Below, piece by piece: positions 9,802 through 18,528 of a DNA stretch of 64,000 nt; position 1 is the first letter of the stretch; every line of letters starts with the position of its first letter. The stretch spans positions 1,595,501 to 1,659,500 of the forward strand of contig NZ_CP123385.1 of assembly GCF_040409955.1 (NCBI RefSeq). The letters run 5' to 3'. A program made the position numbers and the translations under genes. The DNA is from Salipiger sp. H15. GTDB lineage: Bacteria; Pseudomonadota; Alphaproteobacteria; Rhodobacterales; Rhodobacteraceae. The notes beneath the pieces are model-generated. The model searched no databases. It saw nothing but the letters and a program-made list of their open reading frames with translations, and was not told where the DNA came from.

Positions 9802-10455
9802 TCAGGCGGCCTTGCCGTCCTCTCCCGCGTCCTCGGCCGGGCCGTCGATCTGCCGGCGCAGGCTTTCCACCGCCTGCGCGGCGCGCTCGCCGGCCTCGGT
9901 CAGCGCATCGGCCAGCGCGTCGGCGCGGTCCTGGTCGACGCCGCGGCGCAGGATGTTCGCGGCGCTGGTCGAGACGGCGGTGAGGTTGCTGAGCGTGTGG
10001 AAGAGCTCGCTCAGCGAGCCGAGCATCTGCCGGTCCTCGAGCGCGTGCCGCGCGGGCTCGCCGTCGGGCGCGATGCCGGACATCAGCGACGACAGGGCGA
10101 GCACCCGGGCGACCTTGCCCTCGGCCCAGTCGAGCGGCACGATCTCGACGTCCCAGAGGCTTTCCCCGCAGCGCGCGTGCACCAGCTTGCCGACGAAGCT
10201 GGCGGGCTTGCCGTCGAAGGCGCTGGCCAGCGCGGCCTCGGCGTTGAGCCGTTCCGCCCCGTCCCAGAAACTGGGCCAGATCTGGCCGCAGATCGCCTCC
10301 GCGTCGCGGTTCAGCAGCTCCAGCCCGCGCCGGTTGATGGCAAGCACCTTGCCGTCGCGGTCGAGCACCTTGGCGCAGACCGTCGTGCGCTGCGCGAGGT
10401 AGCCGAGGACGGTCGAGAGGGCGGTGGCTTCGAGGTTGGTTTCGGCGAGAATCAT
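9802..10455 (-). CDS. PAS-domain protein with orphan histidine-box helix
   Basis: The product has 217 residues. Residues 20-130 read as a PAS domain (AKVLDRDGKVLAINRRGLEL, then ICGQIWPSFW). Residues 145-205 form a helical region with ELFHTLSNLTAVSTSAANIL, which resembles the phospho-acceptor helix of a histidine kinase with His153. No ATP-binding domain follows and the protein ends in an acidic tail. It therefore cannot be a complete kinase; it may be a dimerising sensor or a phosphotransfer partner. It is convergent with bphP, with 41 bases between the stops. A link to the light sensor is inferred only from position. Confidence 0.6.
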   Translation of the reverse strand: MILAETNLEATALSTVLGYLAQRTTVCAKVLDRDGKVLAINRRGLELLNRDAEAICGQIWPSFWDGAERLNAEAALASAFDGKPASFVGKLVHARCGESLWDVEIVPLDWAEGKVARVLALSSLMSGIAPDGEPARHALEDRQMLGSLSELFHTLSNLTAVSTSAANILRRGVDQDRADALADALTEAGERAAQAVESLRRQIDGPAEDAGEDGKAA

Positions 10456-10607
10456 TGCGTGGTCCGGGGCTCGGGAGGGACAGCAAGTTTACAGCTCGTT
10501 AATTTACGGGCTGCGGGGGCGGGTCTGCAATCGCGATCTTGTGGCGAGGTAAATTTGCTGGCCCCGCACGATCCCGCGGCAACAGCTTCGCGCATCGGTT
10601 GAGCGGC

Positions 10608-13600
10608 TCAGTGGAAGTCGCGGCTGGGAAACAGCTTTTTCGCCTGCTCGCGCGGGTGGCGCGCGGCACTGCCGCGACGGCTGCCGCCCACGGGCCTGCG
10701 GGTCTCGTCGGCGCGCCCGTCATTGGCCTCGATCGGTCCGAGCACGGGCACCGGCCCGCCGAGATCGAAGAGCAGCTCCGACAGATCCTCGACCGTCTCG
10801 GCGATGAGGTGGGTGACCACGCCCTCGCGCTCGAGCCGCCCGGTGACGCGCAGCAGCCGGCCGGCGATCACCGCCTTGCGGAAGGTCTCGTAGATCTTCG
10901 TCCAGACCACCACGTTGGCGGTGCCGGTCTCGTCCTCGAGCGTGAGGAAGATCACCCCCGAGGCGGTGCCGGGGCGCTGGCGGGTGATGACGAGCCCGGT
11001 GGCGGTGATGCGCTGGCGGTGCGCCACCTTGTCGAAGGCGGAATGCGGCAGGCTTTCCGGCAGGCGCGGGCGCAAGAGCTCCATCGGATGGGCGCGCAGG
11101 CTCAGGCGCAGCGAGAGGTAATCCTCGACCACCTCCTGCCCGAGCGTCATGGCGGGCAGGATCACGTCGGGCTCGGCCGCCCCCTCGCCATCGGTGCCGA
11201 AGAGCGGCAGGGGTTTCGGCGCGCGCAGTGCCTTGGCGGCCCAGAGCGCGTCGCGCCGGGTGAGGCCGAGCGCCGCGAAGCCGTCGCCCTCGGCCAGCCG
11301 CTCGAGCGTGTCGGGCTTCACCCCGGCGCGGCGCCAGAGGCTTTCGACGTCGGGATAGCCGTTGCCCCGCGCCGCGACGATCCAGGTCGCGTCCTCCTCG
11401 CGCAGCCCCTTGATCTGGCGCAGCCCCAGCCGCAGCGCGAGGCTGCCGTCCGGGCGCCGTTCGAGCGTGTTGTCCCACTCGGAATGGTTGACCGAGACCG
11501 GGCGCACCTCGATGCCGTGCTCGCGCGCGTCGCGCACCAGCTGGGCGGGGGCGTAGAAACCCATGGGCTGGGCGTTGAGCAGCGCGCAGGTGAAGATCGC
11601 CTGGTGGTGCCGCTTCAGCCAGGCCGAGATGTAGACCAGCCGGGCGAAGCTGGCGGCGTGGCTTTCCGGGAAGCCGTAGCTGCCGAAGCCCTCGATCTGG
11701 GCAAAGCAGCGCTCGGCGAAATCGGCGGTATAGCCGCGCGCCAGCATCCCCGAGACGAAGCGGTCGCGGAAGGCGCCGATGGTGCCCATGCGCTTGAAGG
11801 TGGCGAGCGAGCGGCGCAGCCGGTCGGCCTCGGCCGGGGTGAAGCCGGCGGCGACCACGGCGATCTGCATCGCCTGCTCCTGGAACAGCGGCACGCCGTA
11901 GGTGCGGCCCAGCACCTCCATCATCGCGGGGCCCAGATCCTCGACCGGCTCCTTGCCCTGGCGGCGGTTGATGAAGGGATGCACCATGCCGCCCTGGATC
12001 GGGCCGGGGCGCACGATGGCGACCTCGCAGACGAGGTCGTAGAAGCGCCGGGGCAGCATCCGGGGCAGGAAGTTCAGCTGCGCCCGGCTCTCGACCTGAA
12101 AGACCCCGATGGCATCGGCGCGGCAGAGCATGTCGTAGACGGTCGGATCCTCGGGCGGGACATTGGCCAGCGTCCAGTGCTGGCCCCGGTGATGGGCCAG
12201 CAGCGAGAACGCCTTGCGGATGCAGGTGAGCATCCCCAGCGCGAGGATGTCGACCTTGAGAAGCCCCAGCGCGTCGATGTCGTCCTTGTCCCACTCGATC
12301 ACCGTGCGGTCGTCCATCGCGGCGTTCTCGATCGGGCAGAGCTCGTCGAGCCGCCCGTGGGTGATGACGAAGCCGCCGACGTGCTGGGAAAGGTGGCGCG
12401 GGAAGCCGATGATCTCCTCGATCAGCCTGGCGGTCATCAGGACGCGATCGTCGGTGGGGTCGATCCCGGCGTCGCGCATGCGGTCCTCGTCCGGGGCCGA
12501 GGAGGACCAGCCCCAGATCTGCCCCGAGAGCCGGGCGATCACGTCCTGGCTCAGCCCCATCACCTTGCCGACCTCGCGGATCGCGGCGCGCGAGCGGAAG
12601 TGGATCACCGTGGCGGTGAGCCCGGCGCGCTCGCGCCCGTAGCGTTCATATATCCACTGGATCACCTCCTCGCGCCGCTCGTGCTCGAAATCGACGTCGA
12701 TGTCGGGCGGCTCGCCGCGTTCCTTGGAGATGAAGCGCTCGAAGATCAGCGTGATGCTCTCGGGCGGCACCTCGGTCACGCCGAGCAGGTAGCACACGAC
12801 CGAGTTGGCCGCCGAGCCGCGCCCCTGGCAGAGGATGCCGCGCGAGCGGGCAAAGGCGACGATGTCGTGCACGGTGAGGAAATACGAGGCGTAGCCCATC
12901 TCGCCGATCAGCCGCAGCTCCTTTTCCACCCGGTGCACGATCTTCGGCGGCGGCCCGGCAGGGTAGCGCCAGTGCAGCCCCTCGCGCGAGAGCCGGGCGA
13001 GCCGGTCCTGCGCGGGCTCGCCGTTCAGCGCCTCGTCGGGGTACTGGTAGCGCAGTTCGTCGAGGCGGAAGGCGCAGCGGTCGGCGATCTCGGCGGTGCG
13101 GCGCAGCGCGGCGGGGTAGCGGTGGAAGAGCCGGGCCATCTCGTCGCCGGATTTCAGCCGCCGCTCGCCGTTGGGCAGGCGCCGCGCGCCGATGTTGTCG
13201 ATGGTGCAGCCCTCGCGCAGGCAGGTCAGCACGTCGGCCAGCGGGCGGCGGGCCGAGCGGTGCATGAGCACGTCGCCCAAGGCCACCATCGGCAGCCCGG
13301 TCTGCTGCGAAAGCCGGGCGAGGCGGTCGAGCCGGATCTGGTCGCGCCCGTCGTAGACCGGCGCGGCGCCGAGGAAGGCACGGCCCGGGCAGCGCCGCAG
13401 CATCTCGCGCAGCTCGGGGTCGGTCGCCGCGGCGGTGCCCTCGGGCTCCAGCGGGTCGGGCGACAGGGCGATGAGGATCATCCCCTCGGTCGCGGCGCGC
13501 AGGTCGGCGCGGGAGAGGTGGCACTCGCCCTTCTCGGCGCGGCGCTTGCCGAGCGACAGGAGCCGCGTCAGCCGCGCCCAGGCGGCGACGTCCGTGGGCA

Positions 13601-13991
13601 GGGCGAGCCAGTCGAGCGGGCTGTCGGTCAGCACCAGCCGCGCCCCCGCGATGAGCCGGGGCAGCGGCTGTTCGGGCGGCAGCAGCGGCGCGGCGCCGGG
13701 GGGGACCTGCGGCACGCGCTGGCGGCTCGAGGGATCGGTCAGCGAGTGCGAGCGGATCGCCGGGGCCTCGCGCGCCGCCGCCTCGGCCGCCTCGCGCGCC
13801 TCGCCCTGCAACCGCTCGAGCTCCTTCAGCGCCGAGAAGGCGCGCACCACCCCGGCCACCGAGTTGCGGTCGGTGATGGCGATGGCGGTCAGCCCCAGCT
13901 CGGCGGCGCGGGTGACCAGCTCCTCGGGGTGCGAGGCGCCGGTGAGGAGGGTGAAGTTGCTGGTGACGCAGAGCTCGGCATAGGGGGTCAT
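10608..13991 (-). CDS. dnaE2: Error-prone DNA polymerase DnaE2
   Basis: The product has 1127 residues, the usual size for DnaE2 (ImuC). The PHP domain starts YAELCVTSNFTLLTGASHPE and AITDRNS follows. The polymerase core has PPDIDVDFEHERREE near residue 430, which holds two of the catalytic aspartates, and the C-terminus has an OB-fold (TATGLVITRQRPGTASGVIF). The position often held by His in PHP domains (ELH) is Cys here. With ImuA and ImuB this polymerase carries out damage-induced translesion synthesis. Its ATG overlaps the imuB stop by four bases, so it is the third gene of an SOS operon. Control by the LexA box upstream of imuA is expected. Confidence 0.95.
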   Translation of the reverse strand: MTPYAELCVTSNFTLLTGASHPEELVTRAAELGLTAIAITDRNSVAGVVRAFSALKELERLQGEAREAAEAAAREAPAIRSHSLTDPSSRQRVPQVPPGAAPLLPPEQPLPRLIAGARLVLTDSPLDWLALPTDVAAWARLTRLLSLGKRRAEKGECHLSRADLRAATEGMILIALSPDPLEPEGTAAATDPELREMLRRCPGRAFLGAAPVYDGRDQIRLDRLARLSQQTGLPMVALGDVLMHRSARRPLADVLTCLREGCTIDNIGARRLPNGERRLKSGDEMARLFHRYPAALRRTAEIADRCAFRLDELRYQYPDEALNGEPAQDRLARLSREGLHWRYPAGPPPKIVHRVEKELRLIGEMGYASYFLTVHDIVAFARSRGILCQGRGSAANSVVCYLLGVTEVPPESITLIFERFISKERGEPPDIDVDFEHERREEVIQWIYERYGRERAGLTATVIHFRSRAAIREVGKVMGLSQDVIARLSGQIWGWSSSAPDEDRMRDAGIDPTDDRVLMTARLIEEIIGFPRHLSQHVGGFVITHGRLDELCPIENAAMDDRTVIEWDKDDIDALGLLKVDILALGMLTCIRKAFSLLAHHRGQHWTLANVPPEDPTVYDMLCRADAIGVFQVESRAQLNFLPRMLPRRFYDLVCEVAIVRPGPIQGGMVHPFINRRQGKEPVEDLGPAMMEVLGRTYGVPLFQEQAMQIAVVAAGFTPAEADRLRRSLATFKRMGTIGAFRDRFVSGMLARGYTADFAERCFAQIEGFGSYGFPESHAASFARLVYISAWLKRHHQAIFTCALLNAQPMGFYAPAQLVRDAREHGIEVRPVSVNHSEWDNTLERRPDGSLALRLGLRQIKGLREEDATWIVAARGNGYPDVESLWRRAGVKPDTLERLAEGDGFAALGLTRRDALWAAKALRAPKPLPLFGTDGEGAAEPDVILPAMTLGQEVVEDYLSLRLSLRAHPMELLRPRLPESLPHSAFDKVAHRQRITATGLVITRQRPGTASGVIFLTLEDETGTANVVVWTKIYETFRKAVIAGRLLRVTGRLEREGVVTHLIAETVEDLSELLFDLGGPVPVLGPIEANDGRADETRRPVGGSRRGSAARHPREQAKKLFPSRDFH

Positions 13992-15499
13992 GCGAATTCC
14001 CCCTGCACGAACCAGTCCTGCGCGCCGCCCGCGTCCCAGCCCGCCACCTGCGGCGTGTGGAAGAGCCAGAGCCGCGGCCCTTCGCGCGTCTCGATCCGCC
14101 AGTAGTCGCGCAGCCCCGAGCGCCAGGCGGGATCGTCGAACCACCATTCGGGGGCGATCCGCTCGGGCCCGGTGGCGCGCAGCGTGGTGAAGGCCATGCG
14201 CCGCCAGCGGAACTGCGCGGGCGGGTGGCCGGGCTGCACGCCGCGCGCGCCGGTGACCAGCTCGGGCGGGAAGAGGAACTGCGGCCGCGGCGGGCCGCGC
14301 CGGGGCGGCGGGGCCTCGGCCTCGCTGTAGGCGGCGGGGGCGATGAGGAAGCTGCGCTCGGGGATGGTGCTGTCGGCGGGCAGCAGGCGCTGCACGGCGT
14401 CGAAGCCGAGCCGGTTGCCGAGCCGCGAGACGAGGTCGGCGAGCGCGTCCTCGCTCCGCAGCTTCGGCCCGCCGGGGCCGAGCTGCTCGGGCGGCAGCTT
14501 TTCGGTCACCTCGGCGCAGAGCCGCAGCGCGTCGATGCCGAAACCCGCCTCGACCTCGGCCACGCCCTTCTCGAAGAGCGCGGCGATGCGGTGGGGGTCG
14601 CGCATGGGCCGGGCAAGGCCGACCCGCACCTGCGCCGTCTCGCGGTCGACCCGGCGCAGTTCCAGCAGTACCCGCCGCGCGCCGTGCTGGTGGCGGGTCA
14701 GCGTCTCGCAGAGCCGCTCGAGCAGGCGCATGAGCCCGGCCATCACGTCGTCCTGCAACCCGATCGGTTCGGGCAGGGTCATGCGCACGCCGAAATGCGG
14801 CGCCTCGCGCTCGGCATCCACCGGCTCGGGCCGGGTGCCGAGCGCCTGGTCGAGCCGCATCACCAGCGCCGGGCCGAAGCGCTTGGCGAGCGGCGCGCGC
14901 GGCAGGTGCACGAGATCGGCGATGCGGGTGAGCCCGACGCGGCAGAGCGTGGCGGCGGTGTCGTGGTCGATGCGCAGCGCCGAGACCGGCAGCGGCCCCA
15001 GCCCTTCGGCCAGCGCGCCCTCGGGCAGCACGCCGCCGCCGTGGCGGGCAAGCGCATGGGCCGCGCCCCGGGTGCCGGCGATGGCGCTCTGCGCCGCCAA
15101 CCCGGTGCGCTCCAGCCGGTCGTGCAGGTCCGCGCGCAGCGCCGCCTCGCCGCCGAAGAGATGCGGCACGCCGGTGATGTCGGCGATCAGCCCGTCGGCA
15201 CCGTCGCGCGCCACCAGCGGCGCGTAGCGCCCGGCCCAGCGGCACAGGCCCGCCAGCGCCGCGGCCTCGCGCGCAAGATCGGCGGGACGGGTGGCAAGGT
15301 CGGGGCAGATGGCGCGGGCATCGGCCAGCGCCATGCCGCGCGCCAGCCCGTGTGCCTGGGCCAGCGGCGAGACGCAGTGCAGGTGATCGGAATTGCCCGA
15401 CCGCAGGGTCAGGGCGAAGGGCCCCTCAACGGGGCGTCTCCGCAGGCTCATGTCGCTCGCCAGCCGCGGAAACCAGATGGAAAGCAGACGTCTCGCCAT
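13988..15499 (-). CDS. imuB: ImuB, catalytically inactive Y-family polymerase-like protein
   Basis: The product has 503 residues and starts RRLLSIWFPRLASD. Active Y-family polymerases carry an Asp in this first motif; here it is replaced, as in ImuB proteins, which act as a hub between DnaE2 and the sliding clamp rather than as polymerases. The segment GLIADITGVPHLFGGEAALR and the helix-hairpin-helix region (CRVGLTRIADLVHLPRAPLA) fit the family. The gene overlaps the end of imuA by 74 bases and the start of dnaE2 by four bases, so the three are translated as one operon. Confidence 0.92.
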   Translation of the reverse strand: MARRLLSIWFPRLASDMSLRRRPVEGPFALTLRSGNSDHLHCVSPLAQAHGLARGMALADARAICPDLATRPADLAREAAALAGLCRWAGRYAPLVARDGADGLIADITGVPHLFGGEAALRADLHDRLERTGLAAQSAIAGTRGAAHALARHGGGVLPEGALAEGLGPLPVSALRIDHDTAATLCRVGLTRIADLVHLPRAPLAKRFGPALVMRLDQALGTRPEPVDAEREAPHFGVRMTLPEPIGLQDDVMAGLMRLLERLCETLTRHQHGARRVLLELRRVDRETAQVRVGLARPMRDPHRIAALFEKGVAEVEAGFGIDALRLCAEVTEKLPPEQLGPGGPKLRSEDALADLVSRLGNRLGFDAVQRLLPADSTIPERSFLIAPAAYSEAEAPPPRRGPPRPQFLFPPELVTGARGVQPGHPPAQFRWRRMAFTTLRATGPERIAPEWWFDDPAWRSGLRDYWRIETREGPRLWLFHTPQVAGWDAGGAQDWFVQGEFA

Positions 15500-16028
15500 G
15501 CCAGTCTACGGTCCAGAGTCTCAGTGTTCCCTTTTTGTTCTTTATAAGGGACCACTGCTGCAGAGTCGAGTCCGCCGAGGGCGAGGGAAGCTGTTCACAG
15601 GCCCATCGCGTCTCGGCGGCATTGCTGCCCTTGCCGGACTGGATGAGCATGAGCCCGGTGGTCCTGCCGGCCTCGGCCGCCAGCTGCAGCCGTCGCCCGG
15701 CGGTGAGCGAGAGCGTGTCGCCCGGCTCGGCCACCACCAGCCCGACGGCGGGGCAGCGCAGCGCCTCCTCGGCGGTCCAGAGAAGATCGGTCTCGGACTG
15801 CGGCCTGACCAGGTGCAGCCGCGCGCCGACGCCCTCGGGCAGGCCGCGCAGCAGCGGGCTGTGCGGCGCGTGACGGGGCAGGATCCAGACCAGCGGCCCG
15901 TCGTGCCGCGTCGCCTGGAACAGCGCGAAGCCGCGCCGCGCACGCCCTTCGGCCTCGTGCACCCGGGCGGGGCAGAGGGCAAGCGGGTCGGCCTCGGCAA
16001 GAGGCGCGCTGGCGGGCAGGGAACGCAT
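15426..16028 (-). CDS. imuA: ImuA, RecA-like SOS mutagenesis protein
   Basis: The product has 200 residues from the chosen start. RVHEAEGRARRGFALFQATR and GPLVWILPRHAP match ImuA proteins of alphaproteobacteria, which resemble RecA/SulA and modulate the mutasome. The open frame extends upstream to 16133, but a LexA box sits at 16077-16091 inside that extension. A repressor site inside the coding part would be unusual, so the first ATG downstream of it (MRSLPASAP) is chosen. No clear ribosome binding site is visible. The 3' end overlaps imuB by 74 bases. Confidence 0.85.
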   Translation of the reverse strand: MRSLPASAPLAEADPLALCPARVHEAEGRARRGFALFQATRHDGPLVWILPRHAPHSPLLRGLPEGVGARLHLVRPQSETDLLWTAEEALRCPAVGLVVAEPGDTLSLTAGRRLQLAAEAGRTTGLMLIQSGKGSNAAETRWACEQLPSPSADSTLQQWSLIKNKKGTLRLWTVDWHGETSAFHLVSAAGERHEPAETPR

Positions 16029-16076
16029 GGGGACCGGAACGGGTGGCAGCAGAGTCGGTGACAGGGGTACGAATGA

Positions 16077-16091
16077 GAACATTGCCAGAAC
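16077..16091 (-). promoter_or_regulatory. LexA box (SOS operator) of imuA-imuB-dnaE2
   Basis: On the minus strand the site reads GTTC-TGGCAAT-GTTC. This is the GTTC-N7-GTTC direct-repeat form of the LexA site known for alphaproteobacteria. It lies 49 bases upstream of the chosen imuA start, in the right orientation and place to control the whole mutasome operon. Confidence 0.85.
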
Positions 16092-16222
16092 ATCCGGCGC
16101 GAGGGAAGCGCCGGTCAGGGGGCGGATGCGCATCGTGACCGGATACGTGACCGGAAGCGCACGCCGGGCCCGAGCGCTGGGCGCGTCTTCGAGGCAGCAA
16201 TACTTTCCCGAGATCCGCCGGA

Positions 16223-17035
16223 TCAGCCCCGGCTGTCGGGCAGCGAGATGTTGGCCACCTGCTCGGCGATGGGATCGGTGCTCAGCGGATGGGTCTCGGA
16301 GGCGTAGTCGTCGTCGTGGCGCAGCGGCTCCCAGCGGCCGCGGCGGTAGATCTCCAGCGCCGAGAACTGCGCCTTGTAGCCCATTTTCGGCGAGCCGGGC
16401 ACCCAGTAGCCGAGATAGACGTAAGGCAGCCCCGCCTCGCGGGCGATGTCGATGTGATCGAGGATCATCCAGGTGCCGAAGCCGGCCTTGGGCAGGTCCG
16501 GGTCGTAGAAGGAATAGACCATGGACAGCCCGTCATCGAGCACGTCGGTCAGGCAGACCGCGGCGAGGTCGCCGCGCGCGCCGTCGCTGTATTCCACGAC
16601 ACGGCTGCGGATCGGCGTCTCCTCGATCATCGCGGCGAATTCGAAGATGTCCATGTCGGCCATGCCGCCATCGGCATGGCGCGCGTCGAGGTAGCGGCGG
16701 AAGAGCTCGAACTGGTCCTCGGTCGCCCAGGGGCTAGAAGCTCGCCGGTGCAGGTGCGCATTGCGCCGGAGCGAGCGCCTCTGGCTCTTGGACGGGGCGA
16801 AGCGCCGCACGTCGATGCGCGCCGACAGGCAGGCGGAACATTCGGAACAGGACGGACGGTAGAGCACGTTCTGCGAGCGGCGGAACCCCTGCTTCGACAG
16901 GCTGTCGTTCAGCTTCTCCGCGCTGTCTCCCTGCAGGGCGGTGAAGAGCTTGCGCTCCATCCGGCCGGGCAGGTAGGGACAGGGTTGTGGCGCCGTGACG
17001 TAGAATTGCGGCGCAAGGGGCAGCGAATGGCGCAT
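16223..17035 (-). CDS. bpt: Aspartate/glutamate leucyltransferase (N-end rule) Bpt
   Basis: The product has 270 residues. The N-terminus has [20 protein letters not shown], followed by [20 protein letters not shown] with the Cys cluster typical of the family. The C-terminal half has the GNAT-like fold with [20 protein letters not shown] and [17 protein letters not shown]. Bpt transfers leucine from leucyl-tRNA to proteins that begin with Asp or Glu, marking them for ClpS/ClpAP degradation in the cytoplasm. The gene stands alone between the imu operon and the RDD gene, all on the minus strand, with 273 bases upstream in which no further gene is seen. Confidence 0.93.
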   Translation of the reverse strand: MRHSLPLAPQFYVTAPQPCPYLPGRMERKLFTALQGDSAEKLNDSLSKQGFRRSQNVLYRPSCSECSACLSARIDVRRFAPSKSQRRSLRRNAHLHRRASSPWATEDQFELFRRYLDARHADGGMADMDIFEFAAMIEETPIRSRVVEYSDGARGDLAAVCLTDVLDDGLSMVYSFYDPDLPKAGFGTWMILDHIDIAREAGLPYVYLGYWVPGSPKMGYKAQFSALEIYRRGRWEPLRHDDDYASETHPLSTDPIAEQVANISLPDSRG

Positions 17036-17250
17036 TTCGGAACCGTCCGGGCTGTTTGAAAGAAAAACGTAACAACGAAAACCGCCCTCGCCAACCCCAC
17101 CTCATCTTACATATGCAGTATTCACGATCTTGGGAGCGCAAGCCTGGCGGACTCTCTCGCGGGAACGGTGCCTCGCAAGGCGGGGCCGCGTCAACGGGGG
17201 AAGCCGGACAGGGTCGCGATGCTGCACGGGAACGGACCTGCATCACATGG

Positions 17251-17272
17251 AAAAGGGGGCCGAAGCCCCCTC
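17251..17272 (-). terminator. Rho-independent terminator of the RDD gene
   Basis: On the minus strand AGGGGGC-TTCG-GCCCCCT forms a seven-pair stem with a stable TTCG loop and runs into TTTT. It begins about 38 bases after the RDD stop, which is a good position and orientation for an intrinsic terminator. Confidence 0.85.
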
Positions 17273-17309
17273 TGGCAGCCGTTCTGCCGGTCCGCTCCGT
17301 TCGCCGGCC

Positions 17310-17762
17310 TCAGCGGGCGCGGCGGTTCAGCGCCACGGTGCCGAGCGCAAGGTCGGTCAGGCTCTGCCCGCGCTCGGTGGCGAACATGCAGACGATCGAC
17401 ACGATCTGGATCGGAATGATCGAGACCGAGATAGTGTAGCCCAGCGTGTGGAGCACCGCCTGCGGCAGGCTGAAGCGCTGTCCCTGCCAGTCGCGGAATT
17501 CGATCGCCATGAGGCGCATGCCCCAGGTCGCCGAGCCCGTCGCCAGCGTCGTCACGCGGTAGCCGAAGCTGATCACCAGCCAGATGGCGAAGAAGATGAA
17601 CACGCCCAGGAAGGCGGTGAACAGGAGCGCGATGAACACCAGGACGGCGACGAGCATCGTGTCGATGACCCAGGCCATGCCGCGCTTGAGCGCGACGCTC
17701 TCGTAGAAGGCGCTCTGGTGCACCGGGTCGGGAAGCTGGGAATAGGTCGCGTTGGGGTACAT
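17310..17762 (-). CDS. RDD family membrane protein
   Basis: The product has 150 residues. After a soluble start (YSQLPDPVHQSAFYESV) it shows the RDD pattern KRGMAWVIDTMLVAVLVF, with conserved Arg and Asp in the first membrane helix. Further helices are FLGVFIFFAIWLVISFGYRV and SVSIIPIQIVSIVCMF, and TWGMRLMAIEFRD lies between them. RDD proteins are inner-membrane proteins; some take part in ion transport, but most have no assigned role. A clear terminator follows. The DUF2852 gene upstream is on the same strand, 152 bases away, so a shared transcript is possible but not shown. Confidence 0.85.
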   Translation of the reverse strand: MYPNATYSQLPDPVHQSAFYESVALKRGMAWVIDTMLVAVLVFIALLFTAFLGVFIFFAIWLVISFGYRVTTLATGSATWGMRLMAIEFRDWQGQRFSLPQAVLHTLGYTISVSIIPIQIVSIVCMFATERGQSLTDLALGTVALNRRAR

Positions 17763-17872
17763 CTTGTCTCTCGCTCGGGCTGTCCGTCTCGGGCGGGTAC
17801 GGCTTGCGGTTACGGGGCAGGTGGGGACGATGCCGGCAAATGTCCAGACGGCACGGTCCGGGGAACCTCGGA

Positions 17873-17896
17873 GCCATGGCCCGGGCGGGCCATGGC
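17873..17896. repeat. Perfect inverted repeat between RDD and DUF2852 genes
   Basis: GCCATGGCCCG is followed after GG by its exact reverse complement CGGGCCATGGC, giving an 11-pair arm. It lies 18 bases past the DUF2852 stop. No T-run follows on either strand, so it is either a weak terminator or an mRNA 3'-end hairpin. Confidence 0.6.
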
Positions 17897-17914
17897 GGGG
17901 ACGTGGGTGCGGCC

Positions 17915-18361
17915 TCAGGCCTGTTCGGTCTCGCCCGTCTCGCGCTCTTCGCGGGCCCGGCGGTCACGCTCGTCCATGAACTGGTCGAACTCGGCCTTGT
18001 CCCGCGCCTCGCGCAGGCGCTGCAGGAAGTCCTCGAAGCTCTTCTGCTCGTCCTCGAGGCGGCGCAGCGTGTCGGCCTTGTAGGCGTCGAAGGCGGCGTT
18101 GCCGCTCGGGCGCATGGCGTTGAAACCCTGCTGGAACGCGGTGTGACGGTGGCTGTGGCGATTGCGGCAGGACATTCCGAACATGCGTTTGCTCCAGATC
18201 ATGTAGGCCAGGAGGGCAAGCCCGATCGGCCAGAAGAAGATGAAACCGAGGATCATGGCGACGATCCACGCGGGTTTGCCCCGCTGGTCGAGCCAGAACT
18301 CGGCACGTCGCAGCCAGCCGGGGTTGGCGGGCTGGGCGTAGTGCTGCGAGGCGGCGGTCAT
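17915..18361 (-). CDS. DUF2852 family membrane protein
   Basis: The product has 148 residues. One or two membrane helices occur at residues 30-58 (PAWIVAMILGFIFFWPIGLA, then LLAYMIWSKRMFGM), followed by a His/Arg patch (CRNRHSHRHTAFQQGF). The rest is a charged helical tail with RPSGNAAFDAYKADTLRRLE and DFLQRLREARDKAEFDQFMD, the conserved part of DUF2852 proteins of alphaproteobacteria. The function is unknown. The upstream region carries two copies of an ATGTGAA-N5-TTCACAT-like inverted repeat, which suggests a dedicated regulator. Confidence 0.85.
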   Translation of the reverse strand: MTAASQHYAQPANPGWLRRAEFWLDQRGKPAWIVAMILGFIFFWPIGLALLAYMIWSKRMFGMSCRNRHSHRHTAFQQGFNAMRPSGNAAFDAYKADTLRRLEDEQKSFEDFLQRLREARDKAEFDQFMDERDRRAREERETGETEQA

Positions 18362-18387
18362 GGGTCGTTTCCTTTCGGTTCTTTGCT

Positions 18388-18406
18388 ATGTGAATGCTCT
18401 TCACAT
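18388..18406. promoter_or_regulatory. Inverted repeat ATGTGAA-N5-TTCACAT, putative operator 1
   Basis: ATGTGAA-TGCTC-TTCACAT is a perfect inverted repeat with seven-base arms, 27 bases upstream of the DUF2852 start. A second, slightly imperfect copy lies 59 bases further upstream. Paired sites in a promoter region suggest a dimeric regulator; which one is not known. Confidence 0.55.
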
Positions 18407-18446
18407 TAGCGAAGATCGGTACTCGGCCCGCCCCCTTCAAGAGGTG

Positions 18447-18465
18447 ATGTGAAAGGTTTTTACAT
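18447..18465. promoter_or_regulatory. Inverted repeat ATGTGAA-N5-TTTACAT, putative operator 2
   Basis: This site has the same spacing and six of seven matching arm pairs as the perfect copy at 18388-18406. It lies between the divergent side of the DUF2852 gene and the stop of the hydrolase gene, so it most likely serves the DUF2852 promoter. Confidence 0.45.
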
Positions 18466-18528
18466 TTTTCGCGCTGGGCGCAGCGGGGGGAGGTCCCGGC
18501 CATGACGGTGCCAAGCGATTGCAGGGAG

